Assembly: GCF_001712795.1 (NCBI RefSeq)
Contig: NZ_KV757602.1
Coordinates: 1-64,000, forward strand
Source: Nostoc sp. KVJ20
Lineage (GTDB): Bacteria; Cyanobacteriota; Cyanobacteriia; Cyanobacteriales; Nostocaceae
Direction of reading: 5' to 3'
DNA: 64,000 nt
Every line of letters begins with the position of its first letter. Position 1 is the first letter of the stretch. This document shows, piece by piece, positions 37,678 to 47,223 of this stretch. Position numbers and translations under genes: made by a program. Under the pieces are notes generated by a model. The model saw nothing but the letters and a program-made list of their open reading frames with translations. It had not been told where the DNA came from and ran no database searches.

Positions 37678-39714
37678 TCAAGCTGGTTTTTGTACTTCAA
37701 CTTGTTGTTGAGAAGTCTCTTGTTGCAGTTGCTCTTGTAACCAGGAAGAGAAAAGTTCGTTGAGCAACCGTTGCTGCATAGGTTCATTAAGTTGGGCTGG
37801 TATCAGCTTTTCCAGCCGCACAATTACCCACCAATCTCCGATGTGGGTTGGTAGCGATACCTGCTCTGGTTGGCTGATGGCGAGGATTCGGGCTAGTTTG
37901 GGATGGGGTGTACTCAATGCAACTGGCCCCACTAAGCCACCAGCTTGAGCTTCTCCACCTTGAGAGTATTGCCTTGCAATTTCAGCAAAGGACTGTTCAC
38001 CTTCTACAAGACGGAAGTAAAGTTCTTGAGCAACAGCCGCATCCCGAAGGCGAATTAAAGAGTAGATAACATGATCAAGCTTTGGCTTGAGTTTGTAAAA
38101 GTGGGAGTCTAATTTACTACCCCAAGTGGCTTGTTTAAACTTTTCAATTCTCAGGTTGCGGGTTGCTAAATCTAAAAATTGTGTTTCAGTTATGTTCTGC
38201 TGCTGCAACCAATTTTGACGTTGAGCTTCTAATGTCAATTGATGCTGTTTGCACAAGTCTTGGTAACACTTGGCTTCTTCTTCTGGTGTGCAGCTAAAGG
38301 GTGTGATTGCTTCATCAATCAAAAGTTCTTCCCGGAGCTTTGAAAGTAATTGGTATCGATTCAAGAGAGGGATAATCTCTTGAGTTGTTACCGTCTGGTT
38401 ATGCACTTGTAAGAGTGTTGTTGATGAATTTGAGTGATTCTCTAAAGTCGTGGTAATCAGTTCTAACTGAGCTTTTTTATGTAGAGAAATTAGATTACTG
38501 CTCTGATTTTCTTGCTGTTGTATCCATTGCAGATGTTGGGGTAATAACTGCGACAAGTTATAGCGCTCTAAGATTGTTTCCCTGGCTTTGACCCTAATTG
38601 AGGCCATTTTGTCTGGATGGGTGAGTGCTTCTGTAATGCGATCGCAAATTTCTTGGGGTGAAAAAAAGTCTACCAACAGACCATTAACACCATCTTGGAT
38701 CACCTCAGTTACGGGAGCAGTTTTGGCAGCTACCAGCAAGCAACCTACAGATAAAGCCTCCAACATTGACCAAGACAAGACAAAGGGACGGGTGAGATAA
38801 ACATGGACAGAAGAAGCTTGGAGAACTTGCAGGTATTCAGAATAAGGTAGCCAACCTGTAAAGTGAACTCTGCTTAGATCAAGATCATATTTTTCCAGCA
38901 TCACCTCTTTGTAGGTTTTGCCATCAGGTAGTTGTTTGCCGTAAGCTACACGGTTTTCTCCCACAATTACGACATGGCAATGCGGACGTTGTTGTTGGAG
39001 TAAAGCCACCGCCTCGATAAACTGAGGAAATCCTCGATAAGGCTCCATACCCCGCGCTACATAAGTGACGATTTCTTTGGCGTGAGAAAGGTCTAGATTG
39101 ATGCGTGGGAGAATTAACTTTGCTCCCGGTTTGGGGCAAAAGAATTCTGTGTCAATGCCATCATGAAGGACATTGATTTTATTGTGATATTCCGAGGGAA
39201 ATTGCTGACGCTGCCAATAAGTGGGAGAAAGACCGCGATCGCAACTATATAAATCCTGTAGAATCGGAGCATTTTTAACCCGAATCCGGGCTTTATCGTC
39301 AGCGCTTAAGGGTTCGCTGCGATCGAAATCGGCATCAGAGCCATGAGCATGATAAAACCACTCGAAATAGCATAGTAATTTGGCATCGGGAAAAATATCT
39401 TTGATGAATAAAGTCGGCCCCCAACCCGAATGACCATAGACTACATCAGGAATAAAGCTTTGGGCTTTGAGTTTTTCTGCCAGCCTATAAACACCTTGAC
39501 CCTGAAGGACAGCATTTTCTAGAGGTCTAACATAGTGATGAGTTTCGGGACGAGCTTCTCGTGTAGGGCTATAGATGACCTTATTAACGCCTGGTAAATT
39601 ATCTTCCTGACGAGTAGTTCCAAAGAATACTTGGTTATCTTTGTCTTTGGCTAAAGCAGCAGCTACATGGCGAAATTGGGCAGGAAAATTTGGATGCAGA
39701 AATAAAATTCGCAT
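37678..39714 (-). CDS. Glycosyltransferase (GT4) fused to a parvulin-type prolyl isomerase
   Basis: The protein has 678 residues. About 1-400 is a GT-B glycosyltransferase of the GT4 group (RILFLHPNFPAQFRHVA; VYGHSGWGPTLF; YVARGMEPYRGFPQFIEAV; and the donor-site segment LSWSMLEALSVGCLLVAAK...EVI). About 425-660 is a PpiC-like domain with its SurA-type helical N-terminal part (RIEKFKQATWGSKLDSHFYKLKPKLDHVIYSLIR; FAEIARQYSQGGEAQAGGLVGPV; GDWWVIVRLEKLIPAQLNE). This isomerase type usually stands alone next to RTX/type I secretion genes in cyanobacteria. The gene directly downstream encodes an RTX protein. No transporter is seen. Confidence 0.88.
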   Translation of the reverse strand: MRILFLHPNFPAQFRHVAAALAKDKDNQVFFGTTRQEDNLPGVNKVIYSPTREARPETHHYVRPLENAVLQGQGVYRLAEKLKAQSFIPDVVYGHSGWGPTLFIKDIFPDAKLLCYFEWFYHAHGSDADFDRSEPLSADDKARIRVKNAPILQDLYSCDRGLSPTYWQRQQFPSEYHNKINVLHDGIDTEFFCPKPGAKLILPRINLDLSHAKEIVTYVARGMEPYRGFPQFIEAVALLQQQRPHCHVVIVGENRVAYGKQLPDGKTYKEVMLEKYDLDLSRVHFTGWLPYSEYLQVLQASSVHVYLTRPFVLSWSMLEALSVGCLLVAAKTAPVTEVIQDGVNGLLVDFFSPQEICDRITEALTHPDKMASIRVKARETILERYNLSQLLPQHLQWIQQQENQSSNLISLHKKAQLELITTTLENHSNSSTTLLQVHNQTVTTQEIIPLLNRYQLLSKLREELLIDEAITPFSCTPEEEAKCYQDLCKQHQLTLEAQRQNWLQQQNITETQFLDLATRNLRIEKFKQATWGSKLDSHFYKLKPKLDHVIYSLIRLRDAAVAQELYFRLVEGEQSFAEIARQYSQGGEAQAGGLVGPVALSTPHPKLARILAISQPEQVSLPTHIGDWWVIVRLEKLIPAQLNEPMQQRLLNELFSSWLQEQLQQETSQQQVEVQKPA

Positions 39715-40212
39715 TGCTCTTTGATTATTAGTAGTTCTCCAAGGGAACTTGGCGGGTAAAGGTGAAATGGCACTAAGTTAATCACAAAGCCCTGATATAA
39801 CTGGCTTTTTGAGTGTGAGGAGTGTGGGATAGTGAGGAGATAAAAAAAAGTTTCCTAACTTCCCACACCCTGCCCTGACGAGGTTTTAGCTTTTCTTAGT
39901 GCCATTCGGGTAAAGGTGTTTTATTGCAAATTGCGTTAGCGGAGCGGGGCGTTAGCCCATTGCGAATTGCGAATTGCGAATTAGTTTCATCCCTTTCCCC
40001 AATCTTCACCCTGCATTTTTGGGTTGGCAGACTATTAGTCTCCTGCCGTCTTCAACTATAAAGACAGCAGGAGAGATAAAATTGAAACAATCAACGCCAA
40101 AAGTGGCTCAGTACGTTATCGTGACGCTGCGGCTGCTCTGTTGATTTTCTGGGTACTATCAGGTGTGTGCTACTTGGCTGGTACCCAAGTACACCGCCTG
40201 GTTGCCCATTTC
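39715..40212. other. Gap with a MITE and STRR
   Basis: It contains the element at 39765-39906 and GCGAATT units around 39957-39982. A direct GAGTGTG/GTGAGGAG-like run lies inside the element. No gene is seen between the glycosyltransferase-parvulin and RTX genes, both of which read on the minus strand. Confidence 0.55.
39765..39906. mobile_element. MITE with 12-bp target duplication, different family
   Basis: Terminal inverted repeats AATGGCACTAAG (39766-39777) and CTTAGTGCCATT (39895-39906) are flanked by perfect direct repeats CGGGTAAAGGTG (39753-39764 and 39907-39918). There is no reading frame in the 142 bp. Confidence 0.75.
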
Positions 40213-41532
40213 TTACGATAGAAAATCGAATTCTGTGACCAGTGCAGGAGCCACGTTAATTACAGTCGCTAACAGTTCGCCAGTTTCAGTAATGGAAATC
40301 CGACTACTAGCTTGACCATTAATAACAACACGGCTGATTGTGAGTTCCTCAAACGGTAAGTCAACCTGGAAGAAATCTATACCATCCTGGAAGTCAGTGA
40401 TAATGTCGCCGACAGGAGCAGGTACAGGTGGTTCGCCGGGATCTGGTACTTCAAACCCTACTTCTTCCAACACAAATATGTCAGTACCCGCACCGCCAGT
40501 CAGGGTGTCGCGTGCGGTTTGACCTTCCTCGGCGTCTTGTCCACCGAACAGGGTGTCATTGCCAGCACCGCCTACAAGGCTATCAACTCCTGTTCCACCA
40601 TCAAGATTGTCATCACCACCTTGACCCAACAGGGTATCATCGCCAGAACCGCCCACTAGGGTGTCAAAACCACCCCCACCTAAAAGGGAGTCGTCGCCGT
40701 CAAATTCTTCGGGTCCACCTTCTAAGAAGTCAGCTTCAGCACCGCCTTGGAGAGTATCATTGCCAGCTCCCCCAAAAAGGGTACTAGTACCAAGACCACC
40801 ATTGAGGCTGTCATTGCCATCTCCACCATCGAGGGTGTCAAAACCATCCCCACCTAAGAGGATGTCATCACCACCTAAGCCATCGAGGAAGTCATCGCCG
40901 GTTCCGCCATCGAGGTAGTCATTGCCACCACCACCTAAGCTATCAGCATCGCCTTGGAGAGTGTCGTTACCATCTCCACCAAAAAGGGTATCAGCGCCAG
41001 CCGCACCCAAAGTGTCATCACCGATCAGGAAATCATCACCGCCTAAGCCATCGAGGAAATCATTGCCAGCGCCGCCATCAAGGGTATCACCCTCTATAAA
41101 GCTGTCACTGCCAACCAGCGAGTCTGCACCTGCCCCACCATTGAGATTGCTCTTACCGAAACTGTTATTAGCAGTTGTCAGAGTGTCATTACCAGCTCCG
41201 CCGAACAGAGTATCCTCGAAGCCACCAAAGAGCAAGTCATTACCAGCGCCGCCATCGAGGAAGTTTTTCTCATCAAGAATATCGTCCTCACTCTGCCCAC
41301 CATAGAGGGTGTCATTACCGCCCTCACCAAAGAGGGAGTCCTCGCCAGCATCCCCAAATAGTCTGTCGGCACCGGCTCCACCAAACAGAGTATCTTTATC
41401 TTCCCCACCTCGAATGAGGTCATTACCACCTGATCCTAATAACAGATCATCACCAGCAAAGCCGCGAATCGTGTCAGCTGCACTAGTACCTTGAAGGGTA
41501 TCGGAATCGGGTGTTCCATTTCTAATTGCCAT
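40213..41532 (-). CDS. RTX (haemolysin-type) calcium-binding protein
   Basis: Start is set at 41532 (MAIRNGTPDSDTLQG), seven bases after AAGGA; the longer frame from 41625 adds 31 residues without family support. The 439 residues are almost entirely GGxGxDxLx nonapeptides ([22 protein letters not shown] and so on, about residues 8-360). A C-terminal cap (FVLEEVGFEVPDP...DIITDFQDGIDFFQVDLPFEEL) is typical of type I secreted proteins. No enzymatic domain is visible; it may be a structural surface or extracellular calcium-binding protein. The strong repeat bias produces long antisense frames that are not genes. Confidence 0.87.
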   Translation of the reverse strand: MAIRNGTPDSDTLQGTSAADTIRGFAGDDLLLGSGGNDLIRGGEDKDTLFGGAGADRLFGDAGEDSLFGEGGNDTLYGGQSEDDILDEKNFLDGGAGNDLLFGGFEDTLFGGAGNDTLTTANNSFGKSNLNGGAGADSLVGSDSFIEGDTLDGGAGNDFLDGLGGDDFLIGDDTLGAAGADTLFGGDGNDTLQGDADSLGGGGNDYLDGGTGDDFLDGLGGDDILLGGDGFDTLDGGDGNDSLNGGLGTSTLFGGAGNDTLQGGAEADFLEGGPEEFDGDDSLLGGGGFDTLVGGSGDDTLLGQGGDDNLDGGTGVDSLVGGAGNDTLFGGQDAEEGQTARDTLTGGAGTDIFVLEEVGFEVPDPGEPPVPAPVGDIITDFQDGIDFFQVDLPFEELTISRVVINGQASSRISITETGELLATVINVAPALVTEFDFLS

Positions 41533-42306
41533 AAATGAATCCTTGCTTTTGGGTTTCAAAAAAGTATTTGGCTTGTTTACAACTAAGTTAGTTGTTGTAA
41601 TTCTCATCACTTCCCCCTCTCTCAAGTTTGAGAGAGGGGCGATTAAGAAATGATGAGAAGATATTGGAAGAGATCATCAAACTTACACTGCATAACTACA
41701 CGATTAGGCATCTGCAAATCACATCCTTTGAATTGCTTGAACAATCACAATGTCATTTGTGAATCATTAATAGCTGTGTATTTTTGGTAATACGAAATTG
41801 TCAGAGATATTATTTTGTTGACAACATAATATTCCTGGCTCACCTAATGTTTACCAGAGATTTCATTGCCTTCATTTAATGTTGTAAATGAAGTTATAAA
41901 AAAATATCTTTGGCAACTTGGTATAATGCGGCATCACAAAAATGGACAGTTGTAGCTTCTGCTAACAATTAGAAGCAACAATGACCACAATTCAAATATG
42001 ATGCGATCGCACACCTTTACTTATCACCTTCTTAAAGTTAAGTTTCACTAACCAGAACTCCCATTTTGGATGAGGTAAAGGTAAAGGTTATGATTTCGAC
42101 TTTAGGTAAATAGGTCTTTTAACCTTTGATTTCTTTCGGAAACAAAGTGTGCGTCAACCTTATTTGGTGATGCATATTCTGTGTAGGACATATACTAGTT
42201 GGCAACTTAGCCACAATAGTAAATCATGACCGCACAGTTATTTGATTCGCCTGATTCATTTCACAATCCGAATTTACATGATTACGTTTTTCCAGTTAGC
42301 TTATAA

Positions 42307-42376
42307 ATCGATACACCACTGAACACTAGCCGAGAGCCGAGATCGATACACCACTGAATACTAGCCGAGAGCCAAG
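42307..42376. repeat. Two adjoining 35-bp direct repeats
   Basis: ATCGATACACCACTGAA begins at 42307 and 42342. The units differ at two positions and have no spacer between them. A third partial start (ATTGAT) follows. Confidence 0.75.
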
Positions 42377-43347
42377 ATTGATAATGAGAACTGTAGGGCT
42401 TTTAATAAGATCACTATCAGACAATAATGATCTTTTGCATTAATAGCTGCACGAACACTCTTATGCAAGCAAGAAAAGCTGCTGACTTTTCTCCAAGTAC
42501 CAGAATTTTCACTCCGAAGTTTCAAAAACTTCTTAATCTGTAAAAACTTCTGACTACACCTGATGATATTTATAACGATGGATTAGTAAGCACAATCAAA
42601 TTTTCATCCATGTTACATATATTTGTATAGTAAGCTATTTCTGTCAATATAGGTATATAAAGTTATGCCTAAAGACAGAGAACAGAACTATTTAATAAAT
42701 TTTTTGCAGCATTTTATACTAGTTTTTAAACACATTTTTTTCTTTTTAAAGAGTAAAATAGTCAAATAAATTTTGCAGAAATCGACTAAACTAAATGCGT
42801 GTTTAGCTATTAAGTAAAACGACAATGCATACAGAGGGTGACAAGATGGTAAAAATTATTTCCCAAAAAACCACATGGATTTTTATTAGTTAAAAATTTT
42901 ACTTAATAACAAAAAATCTATGTTTAGGCTTTATTTATGTCAACTCTGGTAAGTGGGTGAAGTTATTACTCAATAGATGTTGATGGATTTTGCTTAACTT
43001 CAATATATTCTCAAATTTATGATGAAAATGCAAGGACAGATAAGACATTTAAGCAGCTAGTTATCACGAAATAAATAGGAGGGCACGAATAAACATAAGT
43101 ATAGTAAAGATAGGTAAACGACGCTAAAAGACTATTTACTGGTGGTTTGAATCCTTTACTTCTATCTTGTTTTAACGACAAATATTTACTTTAACATCTT
43201 GAAAAGAAGGAAATATTTTGTAAATTAGTGGTCAATTGCAAGTTTAAATAATCTATTATTTTATTTTTTGAGATTAAAATTAGGGCTAAAGATTACTTCA
43301 TTAAGCTAATTAGGCGGACAGTATTAGGACTTACGCAAAACTACACG

Positions 43348-43379
43348 CGGTAGGGGCAATTCATGAATTGCCCCTACCG
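43348..43379. repeat. 32-bp perfect palindrome, empty site of the MITE at 16-221
   Basis: CGGTAGGGGCAATTCA and TGAATTGCCCCTACCG are exact reverse complements. The inner 22 bp equal the sequence obtained by removing the element at 16-221 and one ATTCATGAA copy. Confidence 0.8.
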
Positions 43380-43479
43380 TCAAATAAGGGTTTTGGCTAT
43401 TGTTTGCGTAATTCTAAGTATATAGGTGGTTAAATTTATAGCACGTTAATACAGGAGTCTTGAGAACTAACTGTATTGC

Positions 43480-43640
43480 CCCCGTGTGTTGTTGTATCCA
43501 AAAAAATTGCTTGAAGAAGGCAGGTGGCAGAAAGAACAATGAGGCGGGGTTTTAGACCCTTGTTTCCTTGGGTCACTCTTTGTGAGCAGGAAGCAGTATT
43601 CCTTTCTGCCTTCTGCCTCCTGCCCTCTGCCTTTCTTGAT
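43480..43640. repeat. Heptamer-armed inverted repeat, copy 2
   Basis: It has AAGGCAG/GTGGCAGA units on the left and TCTGCCT/CCTGCCC units on the right, enclosing GGGGTTTTAGACCC. It is the reversed relative of 3585-3785. Confidence 0.6.
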
Positions 43641-43671
43641 AAAAAAAGCCCCCGGTATTTCTACCAGGGGC
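43641..43671 (-). terminator. Rho-independent terminator of clpC
   Basis: On the minus strand GCCCCTGGTA and TACCGGGGGC form a 10-bp stem with one G-T pair and a 4-base loop, followed by seven T. It lies 120 bp after the clpC stop. Confidence 0.75.
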
Positions 43672-43790
43672 GAAAGATATAATACCATTTCACTTTATGT
43701 TTGTCGGAGATGCCCCTGCTTGTGCCTCTACTTAGATGAGAGGCTAGAGTATTTCTCAAATATTACAACAAAAAGTGATCGGGTATAAAA

Positions 43791-46250
43791 TTAGCCAACA
43801 TTTGCTAAGAGTAATTCTCGTTTTTCTAATTTTTGCACTCTCACTTTAGAGTCATCATCAACATCGACAAGCGCTGTGTCTCCATCTGTAATTTCACCAG
43901 ACAGCATTGCTTCAGCGAGAGAATCTTCTAAAAGGCGCATAATTGCCCGACGTAATGGCCTAGCACCGTAGCTGGGATTGTAGCCTTCTTGTACTACAAG
44001 TTCTTTGAAGCGATCGCTAACTTCTAAGATAATTCCCTTTTCTGTCAAACGCTTAGAAACTTCTTTAAGCATAATCTCAGCGATTTGCTTCACTTCATCC
44101 CTAGAAAGCTGGGTGAAGACGATAATTTCATCAAGACGGTTAAGGAACTCTGGACGGAAGTAAGCTTTCAATTCTTCATTTACCAAGGTGCGGATGCGGT
44201 TATAACTAGCGTCGGCTTGAGTGTCGAAGTCAAAGCCTAAACCACTACCACCTTTTTCAATCACCTTGGAACCGATGTTAGAAGTCAAAATGATCAGCGT
44301 GTTCTTGAAGTCCACTTTCCGACCTTTGGCATCGGTAAGATGACCGTCATCCAAGAGTTGCAGCAGCATATTGAATACATCGGGGTGTGCTTTTTCGATT
44401 TCGTCGAATAGCAGCACTGAGTATGGTTTCCGGCGCACGGCTTCTGTAAGTTGTCCGCCTTCGTCATATCCGACATAACCAGGAGGCGAACCAATTAACT
44501 TGGCGACGGTGTGACTTTCCATGTATTCGGACATATCTAGCCGAATCATCGAGTCTTCCGCACCGAAGAAGTAGGAAGCTAGAGCCTTCGCCAATTCTGT
44601 TTTACCGACTCCAGTCGGGCCAGAGAAGATAAAGCTAGCAATGGGACGATTGGGATTTTTCAAGCCGACACGGGCGCGACGGATACCACGAGATACAGCC
44701 GAGACTGCTTGCTCTTGACCGATGAGCCGTTGATGCAGAGTGTCTTCTAGGTGCAGGAGCAACTCTGACTCAGATTCAGTTAGCTTGTTGACTGGTACAC
44801 CAGTCCAAGAGGCAACGATTTGGGCGATGTCTTCTTCGTCAACTACAGTCGAGTTGACAGGTTGCTCGGTTGGTGTAAAGGTTGCTTGCAGTTGTTCTGC
44901 GAGTTTTAATTCTTGGTCGCGCAGTTGTGTCGCTTTGTCAAAATCTTGGACTCTGACTGCTGCTTCTTTTTCTTTGGTAACGCCGGCGAGTTCACGCTTG
45001 AGTTCTTTATTGGGAGAACTTTGAGAGTTCCGCAGACGAACGCGAGAACCAGCTTCATCAATCAAGTCTATTGCCTTGTCGGGCAAGAAGCGATCGCTAA
45101 TATAGCGATCTGATAATTCTGCTGCTGCAACAAGTGCCGCATCCAAAATTGTGACTTTGTGGTGTTGTTCATAAGCACCGCGCAAGCCGTAGAGAATTTG
45201 TACGGTTTCCTCTACTGAGGGTTCCCCAACCTTAATTGGTTGGAAACGACGCTCTAGGGCGGCATCGCGCTCAATGTGTTTACGATACTCATCGAGGGTA
45301 GTTGCGCCGATGCACTGGAGTTCACCCCGTGCTAGGGCAGGTTTAAGGATGTTGGCTGCATCCAAGCCACCTTCTGTACCACCAGCGCCGACCAAGGTGT
45401 GAATTTCGTCAATCACCAAGATGATATTGCCCACAGTGCGGACTTCTTCTACGACTTTTTTGATGCGTTCTTCAAAATCGCCACGGAAACGAGTTCCAGC
45501 TACCAATGACCCCATATCGAGGCTGATAACTTGCTTGTCCTGTAAGGTTTCGGGAACATCCTGGTTGACAATCCGTTGAGCTAGACCTTCTGCGATCGCA
45601 GTTTTGCCAACTCCTGGTTCACCAATCAACACTGGGTTATTCTTGGTGCGGCGACCGAGAATTTGGATCGCCCGCTCAATTTCCTTCTCACGACCAACTA
45701 CAGGGTCGAGTCTGCCTTCTTGGGCTAATTTGGTCAAATTTCTGCCAAATTCTTCCATAGTTAGCGGTTGAGTGCGCTTTTGACTACCACTACCACTACC
45801 AGCGAAAGCCGGTGCATTTTCACCCAAACGGCGAACTATAGCACTGCGGACACTCTTGAAGTCAACCCCTAGATTTTGCAGTACTTTGGCGGCTACACCT
45901 TCACCAGCCTCGGTTAATCCTAAGAGTAAGTGTTCAGTGTTGATGTAATTCTGTCCTAGACTATGAGCTTCTTTAAACGATTGCTCGAAGAGGCTTTTTA
46001 CTTTAGGAGTAAAAGGAATTTCTGGTGGTACAAAGCCAGAACCCCTACCAATAATTTTTTCTACCTCGCGACGTGCATCTTTGAGGGTAACGCCTAATTC
46101 AGCCAGCACTTTAGCAGCAACCCCAGTTCCTTCTCCCATCAACCCCAGGAGAATTTGCTCAGTTCCTACGAAGTTATGTCCCAGGCGACGTGCTTCCTCC
46201 TGAGCTAACATAATTACTCTAATGGCTTCGGAAGTGAAGTGTTCAAACAT
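43791..46250 (-). CDS. clpC: ATP-dependent Clp protease ATP-binding subunit ClpC
   Basis: The 819 residues form a class I Clp/Hsp100 unfoldase that feeds ClpP/ClpR. There are two Clp_N repeats (about 1-145), first AAA domain with [13 protein letters not shown], a UVR/middle region ([33 protein letters not shown]), and second AAA with [14 protein letters not shown] and [14 protein letters not shown]. The ClpP-binding-loop region and C-terminal D2-small domain ([22 protein letters not shown]) are present. Length and motifs are full. It is monocistronic, with a terminator downstream. In cyanobacteria ClpC is essential for growth and protein turnover. Confidence 0.96.
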   Translation of the reverse strand: MFEHFTSEAIRVIMLAQEEARRLGHNFVGTEQILLGLMGEGTGVAAKVLAELGVTLKDARREVEKIIGRGSGFVPPEIPFTPKVKSLFEQSFKEAHSLGQNYINTEHLLLGLTEAGEGVAAKVLQNLGVDFKSVRSAIVRRLGENAPAFAGSGSGSQKRTQPLTMEEFGRNLTKLAQEGRLDPVVGREKEIERAIQILGRRTKNNPVLIGEPGVGKTAIAEGLAQRIVNQDVPETLQDKQVISLDMGSLVAGTRFRGDFEERIKKVVEEVRTVGNIILVIDEIHTLVGAGGTEGGLDAANILKPALARGELQCIGATTLDEYRKHIERDAALERRFQPIKVGEPSVEETVQILYGLRGAYEQHHKVTILDAALVAAAELSDRYISDRFLPDKAIDLIDEAGSRVRLRNSQSSPNKELKRELAGVTKEKEAAVRVQDFDKATQLRDQELKLAEQLQATFTPTEQPVNSTVVDEEDIAQIVASWTGVPVNKLTESESELLLHLEDTLHQRLIGQEQAVSAVSRGIRRARVGLKNPNRPIASFIFSGPTGVGKTELAKALASYFFGAEDSMIRLDMSEYMESHTVAKLIGSPPGYVGYDEGGQLTEAVRRKPYSVLLFDEIEKAHPDVFNMLLQLLDDGHLTDAKGRKVDFKNTLIILTSNIGSKVIEKGGSGLGFDFDTQADASYNRIRTLVNEELKAYFRPEFLNRLDEIIVFTQLSRDEVKQIAEIMLKEVSKRLTEKGIILEVSDRFKELVVQEGYNPSYGARPLRRAIMRLLEDSLAEAMLSGEITDGDTALVDVDDDSKVRVQKLEKRELLLANVG

Positions 46251-46626
46251 AATGGGTTATTGCTCCCTCGCTGCTTGGACTTTGGGTGATATAAAATTCA
46301 CCCTCATCTAAAGTTTTTTGTATTTTCTTAAGGACTAATGTAACTTTATTTAAAGTTAAGTGGCAGTGGTGAGAGCCGTAAGACATCAGGTGTACTTGCC
46401 GTCTAATGTGAGTTAGGAGTGATGAGTTAGGAGTTAGGAGTAATGACTAAGTAAGTAGTTATCAATCTTACAACTAGATTCTAAGTGCAGAAGATTATTT
46501 TCTTTTGTCTTTTCTGCTCCTCTGCTCTCGTCTAAACTTAAAAACCAAGACTCAGCATTCTTAACTTTTAACTCCTAACTTTTAACTCCTAACTCCTAAC
46601 TCCTAACTTATCACTCAGGACTGACA
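46251..46626. other. Divergent gap with STRR
   Basis: It lies between clpC (minus) and the DUF3288 gene (plus). It contains GTTAGGA/GAGTTAG runs (about 46408-46442) and their complement CTAACTC/CTCCTAA (46556-46612), which can pair. AGGACTGACAATG at the end supplies the ribosome-binding site of the next gene. Confidence 0.6.
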
Positions 46627-46923
46627 ATGACTGAAGCAACGGCTGGTAAAGATCAACAACATCCACTTTATAACCGAGATCGCCCCCTTATTGATATTTT
46701 ACTCGCTCAAGAGGCGACAGACTATAATTTAGCAGAATTGGCTAGACTGCGAATGCGTTATCAAGGGTTTCCAGGGGCGAGAGACATCCAGAAAGACCTA
46801 GATAAAGTCTTGCAGCAGTGGGGTTTGAGCGAAGCCGAGCTTTTTGAGAAAACTCGTCAAATTCACGATTTGGGGGGAATTTACAAAAGTCGTGGTAAGA
46901 AAGACGAACAGGATTGGAATTAA
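46627..46923 (+). CDS. DUF3288 family protein
   Basis: The 98 residues match the small cyanobacterial DUF3288 family: KDQQHPLYNRDRPLIDILL near the start, LAELARLRMRYQGFPGARDIQKDLD in the middle, and a C-terminal helical part with GGIYKSRGKKDEQDW. It is predicted to be soluble and all-helical, with unknown function. AGGA lies six bases before the ATG and is joined to an STRR. Confidence 0.82.
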   Translation: MTEATAGKDQQHPLYNRDRPLIDILLAQEATDYNLAELARLRMRYQGFPGARDIQKDLDKVLQQWGLSEAELFEKTRQIHDLGGIYKSRGKKDEQDWN

Positions 46924-47223
46924 TTATGGGGGATGGGGAATGGGGAATGGGGGATGGGGAATGGGGTATGGGGAATGGGCATTAGTTATTCCTTCCTATT
47001 CCCAACTCCTAACTCCCAACTCAGCACTCCCTACTGGAATGGCGATCGCTAATTCTGTGCCTTAATCTCATGGGCAATGGCTGTAACAAGATTGCCCAGT
47101 ACCGACATTTTTTCTTTTTGCACGAGACTGTATTGTGTCTCTTGCAGGTCGTGTAATGCTTGTTGAGTCAATTGTGCTGTTGTGTCGATGAGCTGCAACA
47201 CACTTGCGTTACACTAAAATATC
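46924..47223. other. Gap with STRR and a kinase remnant
   Basis: GGGGAAT/GGGGGAT heptamers run from 46926 to about 46980, followed by reversed units. A short minus-strand histidine-kinase remnant lies at 47049-47213. Confidence 0.6.
47049..47213 (-). pseudogene. Remnant of a histidine kinase dimerisation domain
   Basis: The minus strand reads VLQLIDTTAQLTQQALHDLQ, then ETQYSLVQKEKMSVLGNLVT, then AIAHEIKAQN and a stop. This matches the coiled coil and H-box (MA.LG.LVAGVAHEINNP) of cyanobacterial kinases such as those at 8571 and 27883. It is cut off right after the H-box, and a stop lies 5' of it too. Confidence 0.65.

Larger units (their letters stand above)
41533..43790. other. 2.26-kb gene-free region
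   Basis: No frame with coding character was found on either strand. Contents: AT-rich DNA; a 35-bp direct repeat in two copies (42307-42376); a 32-bp perfect palindrome (43348-43379); a heptamer-armed repeat (about 43480-43640); and the clpC terminator (43641-43671). Part must be the RTX leader (up to about 42200). No RNA gene could be identified by eye. Confidence 0.6.

Noticed and set aside
40340..41494. Several plus-strand frames of 60-127 codons
   Set aside because: All lie antisense to RTX nonapeptides and consist of Ser/Pro-rich shadow sequence.
36122..41532. RTX proteins as toxins
   Set aside because: No pore-forming, protease or lipase domain is visible; repeats alone do not show toxicity.
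42307..42382. Direct repeats that might be a CRISPR array
   Set aside because: Only two 35-bp units adjoin without spacers, and no cas genes are near.
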